A stretch of 64,000 bases of DNA, taken from contig NZ_WKJJ01000011.1 in assembly GCF_009674485.1 (NCBI RefSeq), forward strand, positions 62,001-126,000, given 5' to 3'. The translations under genes were made by a program, and so were the position numbers. This document shows, in pieces, positions 42,469 to 50,751 of this stretch. Below the pieces are notes generated by a model. That model had not been told where the DNA came from. It saw only the letters and a list, made by a program, of their open reading frames with translations, and did no database searches. Numbering within the stretch: position 1 is the stretch's first letter; every line of letters begins with the position of its first letter. Source of the stretch: Pseudoduganella rivuli. Its GTDB lineage: Bacteria; Pseudomonadota; Gammaproteobacteria; Burkholderiales; Burkholderiaceae_D.

Positions 42469-42476
42469 TTTTCTTT
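42469..42476 (+). repeat. Right target-site duplication of IS1595-family element
   Basis: 8-bp TTTTCTTT, identical to 41411-41418, directly after the right inverted repeat. Confidence 0.85.
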
Positions 42477-42499
42477 GGTGCTGCCGGCTTGCCCCGGCG

Positions 42500-43336
42500 T
42501 TATTTCAGTTTTGCCAACAATGCGTCCGCCACGCCCACGGCGGACGCTGGGTTCTGGCCCGTGATCAATTCGCGGTCCGTCACCACGTAGGGGGCCCATG
42601 CCGCGCCACTACTGTAGATGGCGCCGGCCTGTTGCAGCGCGGCTTGCGGCGTGACTTTCATTTCACCGCCCAGCATGCCCTTCGCCATGTCTTCTTCCGC
42701 GTTGCTCAATACCGTCATCCTGTAACCGGCGTAGGCCCACTGCTGCGCCTTGGCCGGTGCGCCCTGCTCCAGCGTCCCGACAAATTGCGCCGGATGCAAC
42801 ATGGCCGCCACCAGCGCGGCGGGGCCGTGGCACACCAGCGCGGTCGGCTTGCCCGCCGCGTGGAAATGCGCCAGCAATTGCCCGACCTGCGGACTGCGCA
42901 CCAGGTCTTGCATCGGCGCGTGGCCGCCCGGCACGAACACCGCGTCATATTTCGCATACCCTTGCTGTGCCACCCGCGCCAGGCTGATCACCGGCGATGC
43001 ATCGGCCGACGTCACTTTCAATTGCTCCAGCAGCGCCACGTGCGCCCGCATCGCCGCCTCGTCATTACCAAAATGCATCTTGTCCAGCGACAGCCGGTCG
43101 ACCGCCGGCGCCTTGCCCAGCGGCGTGGAAAACGTCACCGCGTGGCCCGCATCGACCAGTTTTTTTACCGGCTGCATCAATTCATTCGCATAAAACCCGG
43201 TGGCAAACTGTTTGCCGTCCTTAAGATCCAGCACGGCCTCGTCCGACAGCAGCACCAGCACATTGGCGGCCTGCGCGCCGGCCGCAACGAGACCCAATGC
43301 CGCGGCCGCGGCTGCCTGTTTGATTACTTGTTTCAT
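42500..43336 (-). CDS. Secreted DJ-1/PfpI (class I GATase-like) protein
   Basis: 278 residues from the ATG at 43336, with AAGGAA upstream; the much longer ORF antisense to the LysR gene is not real. Signal peptide (AAAAALGLVAAGAQA). DJ-1/PfpI fold with 'FVPGGHAPMQDL' and nucleophile elbow 'ALVCHGPAALVAA' (Cys). Homologs are chaperone-like/glyoxalase or Hsp31-type proteins. Export signal is less usual in this family. Divergent from a LysR regulator that probably controls it, and its transcript now runs into the IS element. Confidence 0.85.
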   Translation of the reverse strand: MKQVIKQAAAAAALGLVAAGAQAANVLVLLSDEAVLDLKDGKQFATGFYANELMQPVKKLVDAGHAVTFSTPLGKAPAVDRLSLDKMHFGNDEAAMRAHVALLEQLKVTSADASPVISLARVAQQGYAKYDAVFVPGGHAPMQDLVRSPQVGQLLAHFHAAGKPTALVCHGPAALVAAMLHPAQFVGTLEQGAPAKAQQWAYAGYRMTVLSNAEEDMAKGMLGGEMKVTPQAALQQAGAIYSSGAAWAPYVVTDRELITGQNPASAVGVADALLAKLK

Positions 43337-43438
43337 CGTGTATTCCTTGTGGGGGTTGGACATAACCGCTACTCTATTCATGCCAATCGAAACAATAAAC
43401 AACCCCACAACCAAATCATTTGTTCTCCAGAAGATAAA

Positions 43439-44335
43439 ATGCCCCGCCAATTCGATTACCTGGCCGACGTCGAAGTGTTCACCACCATCGCCGACAAAGG
43501 CACCATCAGCGCCGCCGCCATCGCGCTGGGCACGACGCCATCCGTACTGAGCCGCGCCGTGGCCCGGCTGGAAACCAGGCTGGGGACGCAGCTGATGCGC
43601 CGCACCACCCGCCGTCTCAGCCTGACGGAAGCCGGCCAGGCTTACCTGGACCAGGCCCGCACCGCCTTTGCCGTGCTGGCCGACGCGGAGCGCACCGTGC
43701 AGGGCGCCGATGGCGAACTGGCCGGCACCATCCGGATCAGTGCACCGACCACCTACGCCCACTACCGGCTGCCGGCACTGCTGCAACCCTTCATGGACCA
43801 GCACCCCAATGTCATGATCGAGCTGAGCATTGCCAACCGCAATGTCGACCTGGTTTCCGAGGGGTACGACATGGCGATCCGCCTGGGCGCATTGCCGGAC
43901 AGCGGCCTGGCGGCGCGCAAGCTGGGCGATGAAGAACTGGTGCTGGCGGCGGCGCCCGCCTACCTGGCGCGGGCCGGCACGCCCCGGACCATCGCCGACC
44001 TGGCCGATCACAGTTGCCTGGCGTTCGTCATGCCCAGCACGGGCAAAATCCCGCCGTGGCAACTGACCGAAGCCGGCGCCGCGGTCGAATGGCAGGCGCC
44101 GCCCCGGCTGCGCGTGACCGACGACGTGCTGGGCGTGGTGTCGCTGGCGCAGCAGGGGCTGGGGATCTGCCAGACCTACCGCTTCGTGGCGGCCGGCCCG
44201 CTGCAGCGGGGCGAACTGGTGCAGGTACTGCCCGACAACGGCGGCCGCACCCGGCCGTTCTCGCTGATTTACCCACCCCATAAACGCTTGTCCAGCGCCA
44301 GCCGCGCGCTGATCGCCGCGCTGGCGCCCGCCTGA
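43439..44335 (+). CDS. LysR-family transcriptional regulator
   Basis: 298 residues from ATG 43439. N-terminal winged helix-turn-helix 'TTIADKGTISAAAIALGTTPSVLSRAVARLE' pattern, then a co-inducer domain with 'ISAPTTYAHYRLPALLQPF', 'VDLVSEGYDMAIRLGALPDS' and 'VVSLAQQGLGICQTY'. The 102-bp gap to the divergent DJ-1 gene is the likely operator region. The upstream part of the open frame has no start or composition supporting an extended protein. Confidence 0.93.
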   Translation: MPRQFDYLADVEVFTTIADKGTISAAAIALGTTPSVLSRAVARLETRLGTQLMRRTTRRLSLTEAGQAYLDQARTAFAVLADAERTVQGADGELAGTIRISAPTTYAHYRLPALLQPFMDQHPNVMIELSIANRNVDLVSEGYDMAIRLGALPDSGLAARKLGDEELVLAAAPAYLARAGTPRTIADLADHSCLAFVMPSTGKIPPWQLTEAGAAVEWQAPPRLRVTDDVLGVVSLAQQGLGICQTYRFVAAGPLQRGELVQVLPDNGGRTRPFSLIYPPHKRLSSASRALIAALAPA

Positions 44336-44449
44336 CCCCACCGGGCACCGGCAGCCGATGTACTTTTAAACACTGTTGTTTTTATTTCGCAAGAAAATCC
44401 GACACTGCCGGGGACGCTCCCGCATGGCTGCCGCACGCTTGCGGGCAAC

Positions 44450-47400
44450 ATGGACTTTCACAAAGCAATTGCGTATCCTCAAACGGTGACCACGCCTGCC
44501 CTGTCCGCCTTTCCCCGCACCACCGCCGTCCACCCGGCCCAGCCATCCGCTGTATCCGGCGCGGCGCTATGGCGGCGCGCGTGCGCATTGCTGGTGCTGG
44601 CGATAGCGATGGCGCTGCATGCGCCCCCGGCCGGCGCCGATACTACGGGTACAGCCGACCGCTGGAACAAACTCGCCACGCCGCTGTTCGAGCACCTGGG
44701 CCTGGAACAAGGCTTGCCGCACCCCACCGCCATGGCGCTGGCGCAGGACAGCGACGGCTTCATCTGGATGGGTACGCAGCGGGGACTGGCGCGCTGGGAC
44801 GGTTACCGCATGCGCACCTTCCTGAACAGCCCGGCCGACGCCACCTCGCTGCCGGGTGACTTTATCCAGGTACTGCACGTCGACCCGCTGGGCCGGCTGT
44901 GGATCGGCACCACGCTGGCCGGCCTGGGCATGTACGACAAGACATCGAACCGCTTCATCCGCTACCCGCCCGGCGCCAACGGCTTGAGCCACGGTTCCGT
45001 GACAGCCATCGCCAGCGATGCGCATGGCGGCATCTGGGCCGGCACGCTGGAAGGCCTCGATTACCTGGCGCCGACCACGGGCCGTGTCACACATTACCGT
45101 CAAAGCAAGGATGGCTTGCCCGACCACCAGGTCCGCGCCCTGTTGACGGACCGCGACGGCGACCTGTGGATCGGCACCGCCACCGGGCTGATCCGGCGCG
45201 ACGGCAAATCCGGCACATTCCGCGCGGCAACCATGACCGACGCCGCAGGCGCCGCCGTGCAGGACACCGTGCTGTCGCTGCACCAGGACAGCAGCGGCCA
45301 CCTCTATTTCGGCACCTTGAAAAGCGGCATCGGCCGCATCGAGCCCGGGGCCGCCCCCACCGCCCGCCTGCTGCCGCTGCACGGCGTACCGGACGCCAAG
45401 GCCAACATGGTGCTGGCGCTGACGGAAACCGAACCGGGCGTGCTGTGGGCCGCCACCTATGGCGGCGGCGTCATTGAATATGACACGGCCACCGGCGCGG
45501 CGCGGCGCATCCTGCACCAGGCCGCCGTGCGCGACAGCCTGGCCAGCGACCGCACGGCGGCATTGCTGCGCGACCGCAGCGGGCTGGTCTGGGTCAGCAA
45601 CGAACGGGCCGTCGACATGTATGCGCCGCACAGCCGCGCCATCAGCGCCGTGTTCGGCGGCGAAGGCGTGCAGGAATCGTCGGTGACCGCCGTCATGGCC
45701 GACAGCGCCCGCCGGGTCTGGATCGGCCTGGCCGACCAGGGCGTGGACCTGGTGCGGCCCGATGGCGTGCGCGTGGCGGCGCTGCGCCCCGATCCCGAAC
45801 ATCCGGCCAGCGCGCTGCCGAACCGCGTGATCCTCGCCATGGCGCCGGCCCCGGACAACGAAGCGTGGATCGGCACCCAGCTTGGCCTGTACCGCACCAG
45901 CGCGGGGGGCATGCAAGTGCAGCGCATCACGCTGCCCATGGCGAACCCCACGCCGCGCGTCGGCACCATCCTGTCGCGCGGCGACGACCTGTGGCTGGGC
46001 ACCTATGACGGCTTGCTGCGCTACGGTCTCCACACCGGCGCCGCGCGCACCTACACCCAGGGCCCCGCCAGCGCCGGCGGCCTGACTGACAACCGCATCC
46101 ACGCGGTGCTGGACGATGGCAACGGCACGCTGTGGATCGGTACCCGCAATGGCCTGAACCGTCTCCACATCGACAGTGGTACGATGGAACACATCCCCGG
46201 CCTGCCCGACCCGCTGATTACCGCGCTGGCGTTCGACAGCCAGGGCCGACTGTGGGTCGGCATGCATGGCGGCGGCATCGCCGTCATGACGCGGCAGGCC
46301 AACGGCGCGCCCGCGTTCCACCGCATCACCGTGCAGGAAGGCATGCCCAGCGATGTCGTGGTGGCGCTGGTGTCCGATGACAAAGGCCGCATGTGGGCGT
46401 CGACCACGGATGGCATCGCCATCGCCGATCCCGCCACGCTGAAAGCCCGCGCCCTGGTGCGGGCCGACGGCGTGCCCTTCCGCACGTATTTCATCAACGC
46501 GGCGGCGCGCACGGATGAATCGGACTTGCTGTTCGGCGCCTTTGGCGGCCTGGCTGTCGTCCGTCCGGACGCGGTGCAACCGTGGCGATTCCGCCCGCCG
46601 CTGGCTGTCACCGCGGTGGCGCTGGATGGGCGGCCGCAGCCGCCATCGTCGCGCCTGACGGTGGCGCCCGGCATCAAGTCCTTTGAAATCGAAATGGCGG
46701 CGCTGGATTATTCCGCGCCCCAGCGCAACCGCTATGCGTGGCGGCTGGAGGGATACGACCGCCACTGGCACGAAGGCGACGCCAGCCGCCGCGCCATCGC
46801 CTACACCAACCTGCCGCCCGGCACGTACGTGCTGCGGCTGCGCGGCGCCAACCGCGCGGGCCTGTGGAGCGACGCGGAACTGGCGCTGTCGGTGCACGTG
46901 CAGCCCGCGTGGCACCAGACCGGCTGGGCCTACGGCGCACTGGCGCTGGCGCTGCTGGGCGCGGCGTGGGGCGTTCTGCGCTGGCGCACGCTGTACTTCC
47001 AGCGCGACCAGGCGCGCCTGCAATCGCTGGTGTATTCCCGTACGCGCCACCTGGAAAAACTCAACGCCATCGTCAAATCCATCAACGAACAACTGGACTT
47101 CGATTCCGTCCTGCACACCATCCTGCATGAAACCACCGTCATCAGCGGCGTCGACGCCGCGCTGGCGCTGGTGCGCAAGACCGGCACCGACCAGCTGACC
47201 TTGCGCGCCGCCTGGGGCAACGCCGCCATCACGGAAGCGCGCCAGCGCATGGCGCTGGAGGTGGCCGAAGCGCGGTATGCGCAACCGTCCGACCGCATCG
47301 CCGACGACATCTACCTGGTGCGGGCGGGCGCCGCCCAGGACCTGGCGGGTGCGCACGCCGTGCTGGCCGTGCGCATCCGCATCGATGGGCAGACCGAAGG

Positions 47401-49102
47401 CTTGCTGCTGTTTGAAAACCAGCGCACCGCGCGCGCATTCGACGCCAGCGACCTGGACTTGCTGATCGCGCTGAAGGAACCGTTCGTGACAGCCTTCCAG
47501 AAAGCCCGCACCATGCGCCAGCTGGAAGTGGCACGCGCCAACGCGGAAGCGGCCACCCGCGCCAAGACCGAATTCCTCGCCAATATCAGCCATGAAATCC
47601 GCACCCCGATGAACGCCATCCTCGGCTTCGCGGGACTGGGCAATCAAATGGGCCTGGACGGCAAACCGGGCGACTACTTCCGCAAGATCGGCCGCGCCGG
47701 GCAAAGCCTGATGCGCATCATTAATGACGTGCTGGATTTTTCCAAGATCGAATCGGGCCGCCTGGAACTGGAAGCCGTGCCGTTCGACCTCAATGAATCG
47801 CTGACGCAACTGCACGACCTGTTTTCATGGCAGGCTGCCGACAAGGGCCTGGAGCTGGTGGTATGGGCCGCGCCGGACGTGCCGCCGCATTTGATGGGCG
47901 ATCCGCTGCGGCTGGGCCAGGTATTGACCAACCTGGTGGGCAATGCCTTGAAATTCACCACCCGCGGCCATATCCGCCTGCGCGTGGAACTGGACGACGC
48001 GCCCCACGGCAGCGATGACAACAGTCTCGTGCACCTGCGCTTCCTGGTCGAAGACACCGGCATGGGCATCAGTCCGGAACAGCAGACCCGCCTGTTCCAG
48101 GCTTTCGCGCAGGCCGACGCCAGCACCACGCGCCTGTATGGGGGCACCGGCCTGGGCCTGGCGATTTCCCAGCAACTGGTGCGCAAGATGGGCGGGACCA
48201 TTGCCGTGCAGTCCGAACCGGACAAGGGCAGCCGGTTCACTTTCGTCGTCGCGCTGCGGGTGGCCTCGCCCAGCGCGCTGCGGGCCGCGCAGGAAGTCCA
48301 CGCGGCAGCCCGCGCCACCCCGCCGAAACTGGGCGGACTGCGCATCCTGGTGGTCGACGACAACACCATCAACCAGCAGGTGTGCGGCGAAATCCTGCAA
48401 CGGGCCGGCGTCCTGGTGGACCTGGCCGACAGCGGCCGCGACGCGCTGCGCATGGTGGAACAGCAAACCTATGACGCCGTGCTGATGGATATCCAGATGC
48501 CGGACATGGACGGCTACCACGCGACAGAACGCATCCGCGCCATGCCGGGCCGCGCGCAGTTGCCCGTGATCGCCATTACCGCGCACGCGGTGGCGGGCTA
48601 CCGCGACTATTGCCTGTCGCGGGGCATGAACGATTACCTGGCCAAGCCGATCGACCCGGCGGCGCTGTACGCGGTCCTGGAAGCGCATACCAGCGGCGGC
48701 CGCGAGCATATGGCCGACGCCCCGGCCAAGCGGCTGGAATTGCCGCCGATGCCGGGACTGGATTTGCCCAACGCGCTGAACCGGCTGGGCGGCAACGCGG
48801 CACTGCTGTCGCGGCTGCTGACGGTGTTCATCAACGAGTTCGACACCCTGTTGCCGCAATTGCGCCAAGCCATCGCCGCCGGCGAATACGACAAGGCCGC
48901 CAGGCTGGTCCACCGGGTCAAGGGCGCGGCCGGCAACCTGTCCGCGCACCAGTTGCAAGCGGCCGCCGGCGCGCTGGAACAGGGCTTGCTGGCATCCGGT
49001 GCGGAAATGCCACAACCGTTACTGGATGCTTTCCTCCAGGCGCTGGCAGTCGCCGGCGACAGCGCCCAGTATTACCTTGAGAAATCCGCCGCCTTGACCT
49101 AG
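44450..49102 (+). CDS. Two-component regulator propeller hybrid histidine kinase
   Basis: 1550 residues. Signal peptide or signal anchor (about 42-63); two seven-bladed beta-propellers made of Reg_prop repeats (about 75-720; repeats such as 'DGFIWMGTQRGLARWDG', 'GRLWIGTTLAGL', 'GTLWIGTRNGLNRL'); a Y_Y_Y domain (about 735-800; 'YAWRLEGYDRHWHEG', 'YTNLPPGTYVLRLRG'); TM helix (about 823-845); GAF-like domain (about 875-1010); HisKA 'SHEIRTPMNA' (His near 1048); HATPase ('DTGMGISPEQ', 'GGTGLGLAISQQL'); receiver ('VDDNTINQQ', 'LMDIQMPDMDG', 'YLAKPI'); HPt 'VHRVKGAAGNLSA'. Similar in layout to the HTCS carbohydrate sensors of Bacteroidetes. Periplasmic ligand unknown. Confidence 0.93.
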   Translation: MDFHKAIAYPQTVTTPALSAFPRTTAVHPAQPSAVSGAALWRRACALLVLAIAMALHAPPAGADTTGTADRWNKLATPLFEHLGLEQGLPHPTAMALAQDSDGFIWMGTQRGLARWDGYRMRTFLNSPADATSLPGDFIQVLHVDPLGRLWIGTTLAGLGMYDKTSNRFIRYPPGANGLSHGSVTAIASDAHGGIWAGTLEGLDYLAPTTGRVTHYRQSKDGLPDHQVRALLTDRDGDLWIGTATGLIRRDGKSGTFRAATMTDAAGAAVQDTVLSLHQDSSGHLYFGTLKSGIGRIEPGAAPTARLLPLHGVPDAKANMVLALTETEPGVLWAATYGGGVIEYDTATGAARRILHQAAVRDSLASDRTAALLRDRSGLVWVSNERAVDMYAPHSRAISAVFGGEGVQESSVTAVMADSARRVWIGLADQGVDLVRPDGVRVAALRPDPEHPASALPNRVILAMAPAPDNEAWIGTQLGLYRTSAGGMQVQRITLPMANPTPRVGTILSRGDDLWLGTYDGLLRYGLHTGAARTYTQGPASAGGLTDNRIHAVLDDGNGTLWIGTRNGLNRLHIDSGTMEHIPGLPDPLITALAFDSQGRLWVGMHGGGIAVMTRQANGAPAFHRITVQEGMPSDVVVALVSDDKGRMWASTTDGIAIADPATLKARALVRADGVPFRTYFINAAARTDESDLLFGAFGGLAVVRPDAVQPWRFRPPLAVTAVALDGRPQPPSSRLTVAPGIKSFEIEMAALDYSAPQRNRYAWRLEGYDRHWHEGDASRRAIAYTNLPPGTYVLRLRGANRAGLWSDAELALSVHVQPAWHQTGWAYGALALALLGAAWGVLRWRTLYFQRDQARLQSLVYSRTRHLEKLNAIVKSINEQLDFDSVLHTILHETTVISGVDAALALVRKTGTDQLTLRAAWGNAAITEARQRMALEVAEARYAQPSDRIADDIYLVRAGAAQDLAGAHAVLAVRIRIDGQTEGLLLFENQRTARAFDASDLDLLIALKEPFVTAFQKARTMRQLEVARANAEAATRAKTEFLANISHEIRTPMNAILGFAGLGNQMGLDGKPGDYFRKIGRAGQSLMRIINDVLDFSKIESGRLELEAVPFDLNESLTQLHDLFSWQAADKGLELVVWAAPDVPPHLMGDPLRLGQVLTNLVGNALKFTTRGHIRLRVELDDAPHGSDDNSLVHLRFLVEDTGMGISPEQQTRLFQAFAQADASTTRLYGGTGLGLAISQQLVRKMGGTIAVQSEPDKGSRFTFVVALRVASPSALRAAQEVHAAARATPPKLGGLRILVVDDNTINQQVCGEILQRAGVLVDLADSGRDALRMVEQQTYDAVLMDIQMPDMDGYHATERIRAMPGRAQLPVIAITAHAVAGYRDYCLSRGMNDYLAKPIDPAALYAVLEAHTSGGREHMADAPAKRLELPPMPGLDLPNALNRLGGNAALLSRLLTVFINEFDTLLPQLRQAIAAGEYDKAARLVHRVKGAAGNLSAHQLQAAAGALEQGLLASGAEMPQPLLDAFLQALAVAGDSAQYYLEKSAALT

Positions 49103-49155
49103 ATTGGTTGTGACTGCTACAACTTTGCAATCCTTGCCAATTGAAAGGAGTCTGT

Positions 49156-49410
49156 ATGGAAACTGTGATGAACCGTGACCTCGATAAGATTCTCGATAAG
49201 TTGTCGCGCGACGATGCTTTCCGCGCCTGGGTCGCCGACGACCCGATAGCCGCCATGGCCAGCATCGGCGTCGCCATCGACGCGCAACAGTTGCCTGGTA
49301 AAGTCGTCCTGCCATCGAAGGAAGTCATGATGTCCGCCCGCCTGGCCATCAGGGCGAAACTCGACAGCGCCGCCGGCGCCATCCCGTTCTTCCTGTCCGG
49401 TAAACTCTGA
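49156..49410 (+). CDS. Small RiPP-precursor-like peptide (NHLP/putative modified peptide type)
   Basis: 84 residues from ATG 49156, with AAAGGAG 5 bases upstream. The N-terminal half reads like the leader of nitrile-hydratase-type or 'putative modified peptide' precursors: 'LDKILDKLSRDDAFRAW', then 'DPIAAMASIGV'. The C-terminal half lacks Cys and is poor in Ser/Thr, so a modified core is not obvious; 'AAGAIPFFLSGKL' would be the core position. No modification enzyme or exporter is next to it; it follows the 1550-residue sensor by 53 bp. Family assignment is by eye and moderate. Confidence 0.6.
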   Translation: METVMNRDLDKILDKLSRDDAFRAWVADDPIAAMASIGVAIDAQQLPGKVVLPSKEVMMSARLAIRAKLDSAAGAIPFFLSGKL

Positions 49411-49503
49411 ATTTCCGTCATCCGGCCGCCCGCATCGCGGCGGCCGCCACGCTCCCCGAAAATTGTGTCAACATGGTGATTTTTACAATGACCGGGAGAC
49501 GCC

Positions 49504-50316
49504 ATGACTGCACGCCACGATCAACAGTTCCACGCCCTGCACAGTGAAGGTTTGCTGTTGCTGGCCAATTGCTGGGATGCGGGAACGGCCCGCCTGGCCA
49601 TCCACGCCGGCAGCAAGGCGCTGGCCACCAGCAGCGCCGCCGTCGCATGGTCGCATGGCTATCCCGATGGCGGGCCATTGCCGCCGGAACTGCTGGTGTC
49701 CACCGTGCGCGCCATTGCGCGCGTGGCCACGGTGCCGCTGACGGCCGATATCGAAGACGGCTATGCCAGCGATCCCGCCCGGGTCGCGGCGCTGGCCCGC
49801 GACGTCATGCGCGCGGGCGCGGTCGGCATCAATATTGAAGACGGGGCCGGCGCGCCGGAAGTGCTGTGCGAGAAAATTGCCGCCATCCGCCGCGCCGCCG
49901 CCGAAGAAGGCGTGAATTTGTTCATCAATGCCCGCACCGATCCCTACCTGCGTCCGCTGGTGGCGCCGGACGCCCGCATGGCCGAAGTGCTGCGCCGCGC
50001 AGCGCTGTACCGCGAAGCGGGCGCCAGCGGCTTGTTTGTTCCCGGCGTGCGCGAGGCGGGCGAGATAGCCGCCATCGCGGCCGGCTGCGGCCTGCCACTC
50101 AATGTGCTGGTGCGGCCCGGGTTTCCGCCGCTGGAACAATTGCGGGCGCTGGGCGTGCGCCGGCTGTCCGCCGGGTCCGACATCGCGGAAATGGCGGACA
50201 GCTATATCGTGCATGCAATGGGCGAATTCCTGCGCAGCGGCCAGGTGGCGGCCCCTGACGCGCCGCCGCTGGCCTACCCGCAACTGAACGCATTGATGGC
50301 AGGTAACGGCGGCTGA
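49504..50316 (+). CDS. Isocitrate lyase/PEP mutase superfamily enzyme
   Basis: 270 residues, GGGAG 5 bases before ATG. TIM-barrel signatures of the superfamily: 'LLANCWDAGTARLA', 'PLTADIEDGYASDP' (metal-binding Asp and Glu), 'VGINIEDGAG' and 'LFINARTDPYL'. The usual KCGH-type catalytic loop of isocitrate lyase is absent, as in short 'isocitrate lyase/phosphoenolpyruvate mutase family' proteins, which act on oxaloacetate-like 2-oxo acids or on C-P compounds. Exact reaction unknown. Confidence 0.9.
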   Translation: MTARHDQQFHALHSEGLLLLANCWDAGTARLAIHAGSKALATSSAAVAWSHGYPDGGPLPPELLVSTVRAIARVATVPLTADIEDGYASDPARVAALARDVMRAGAVGINIEDGAGAPEVLCEKIAAIRRAAAEEGVNLFINARTDPYLRPLVAPDARMAEVLRRAALYREAGASGLFVPGVREAGEIAAIAAGCGLPLNVLVRPGFPPLEQLRALGVRRLSAGSDIAEMADSYIVHAMGEFLRSGQVAAPDAPPLAYPQLNALMAGNGG

Positions 50317-50372
50317 CGCAGGCGGCGGCATGCCGTATCATGGCGGCATGCCCATCCTGTACGGAGCCGTCC

Positions 50373-50747
50373 ATGATCGAAGGAAAATCCCTGCGCAGCG
50401 ACCTGCATCACCTGGACCGCGCGCTGCAAGCCCTGCAGCGCGCCCTGCTCGGCGCGGCCAATGGCGGCGCCACCGACTGGATGGCGCCGTTGCCGCGCCT
50501 GATTGCGGAAGTGGATGAATACCTGGACGACGAAGAAGCGCCCGCGCTGGCCGTCGAACGGGATTTGCACGCGCAGGCCGAACGCCTGATGGGACCACTG
50601 CCGCCGTCGGACCTGGCGTTCCGCGCCCGTTACGATGCGCTGCGCGCAGCCAGCCCGGCCGTCGCCACCGCCCATGCGGCGCTGCTGCACGTGATGGCGG
50701 AATTGCCGTCGCATCCCCTGCCCTGCCCCCTCGGCACGACACGATGA
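50373..50747 (+). CDS. Uncharacterised 124-residue protein
   Basis: Start ATG 50373 is preferred, with CGGAG upstream; ATG 50340 is in frame but without a ribosome-binding site. Mostly helical, acidic in the middle ('AEVDEYLDDEEAP') and with no membrane segment or known motif. It starts 56 bp after the PEP mutase-like gene and converges with the MASE1/CHASE kinase (4 bp between stops). Function not recognised. Confidence 0.65.
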   Translation: MIEGKSLRSDLHHLDRALQALQRALLGAANGGATDWMAPLPRLIAEVDEYLDDEEAPALAVERDLHAQAERLMGPLPPSDLAFRARYDALRAASPAVATAHAALLHVMAELPSHPLPCPLGTTR

Positions 50748-50751
50748 CACT

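Noticed and set aside
42410..43438. Long in-frame upstream extension of the LysR ORF through the DJ-1 gene
   Set aside because: It overlaps a well-supported gene on the other strand; LysR proteins start with the helix-turn-helix, found right after ATG 43439.
44567..47815. 1082-codon open frame antisense to the propeller kinase
   Set aside because: High-GC shadow of the real gene; low-complexity His/Arg/Gln/Ala-rich product with no domain, and the sense strand has a full domain set.
49425..49446. GGCCGCC/GGCGGCC hairpin after the RiPP-like gene as a terminator
   Set aside because: No T-tract follows and such stems are frequent in this GC-rich sequence.
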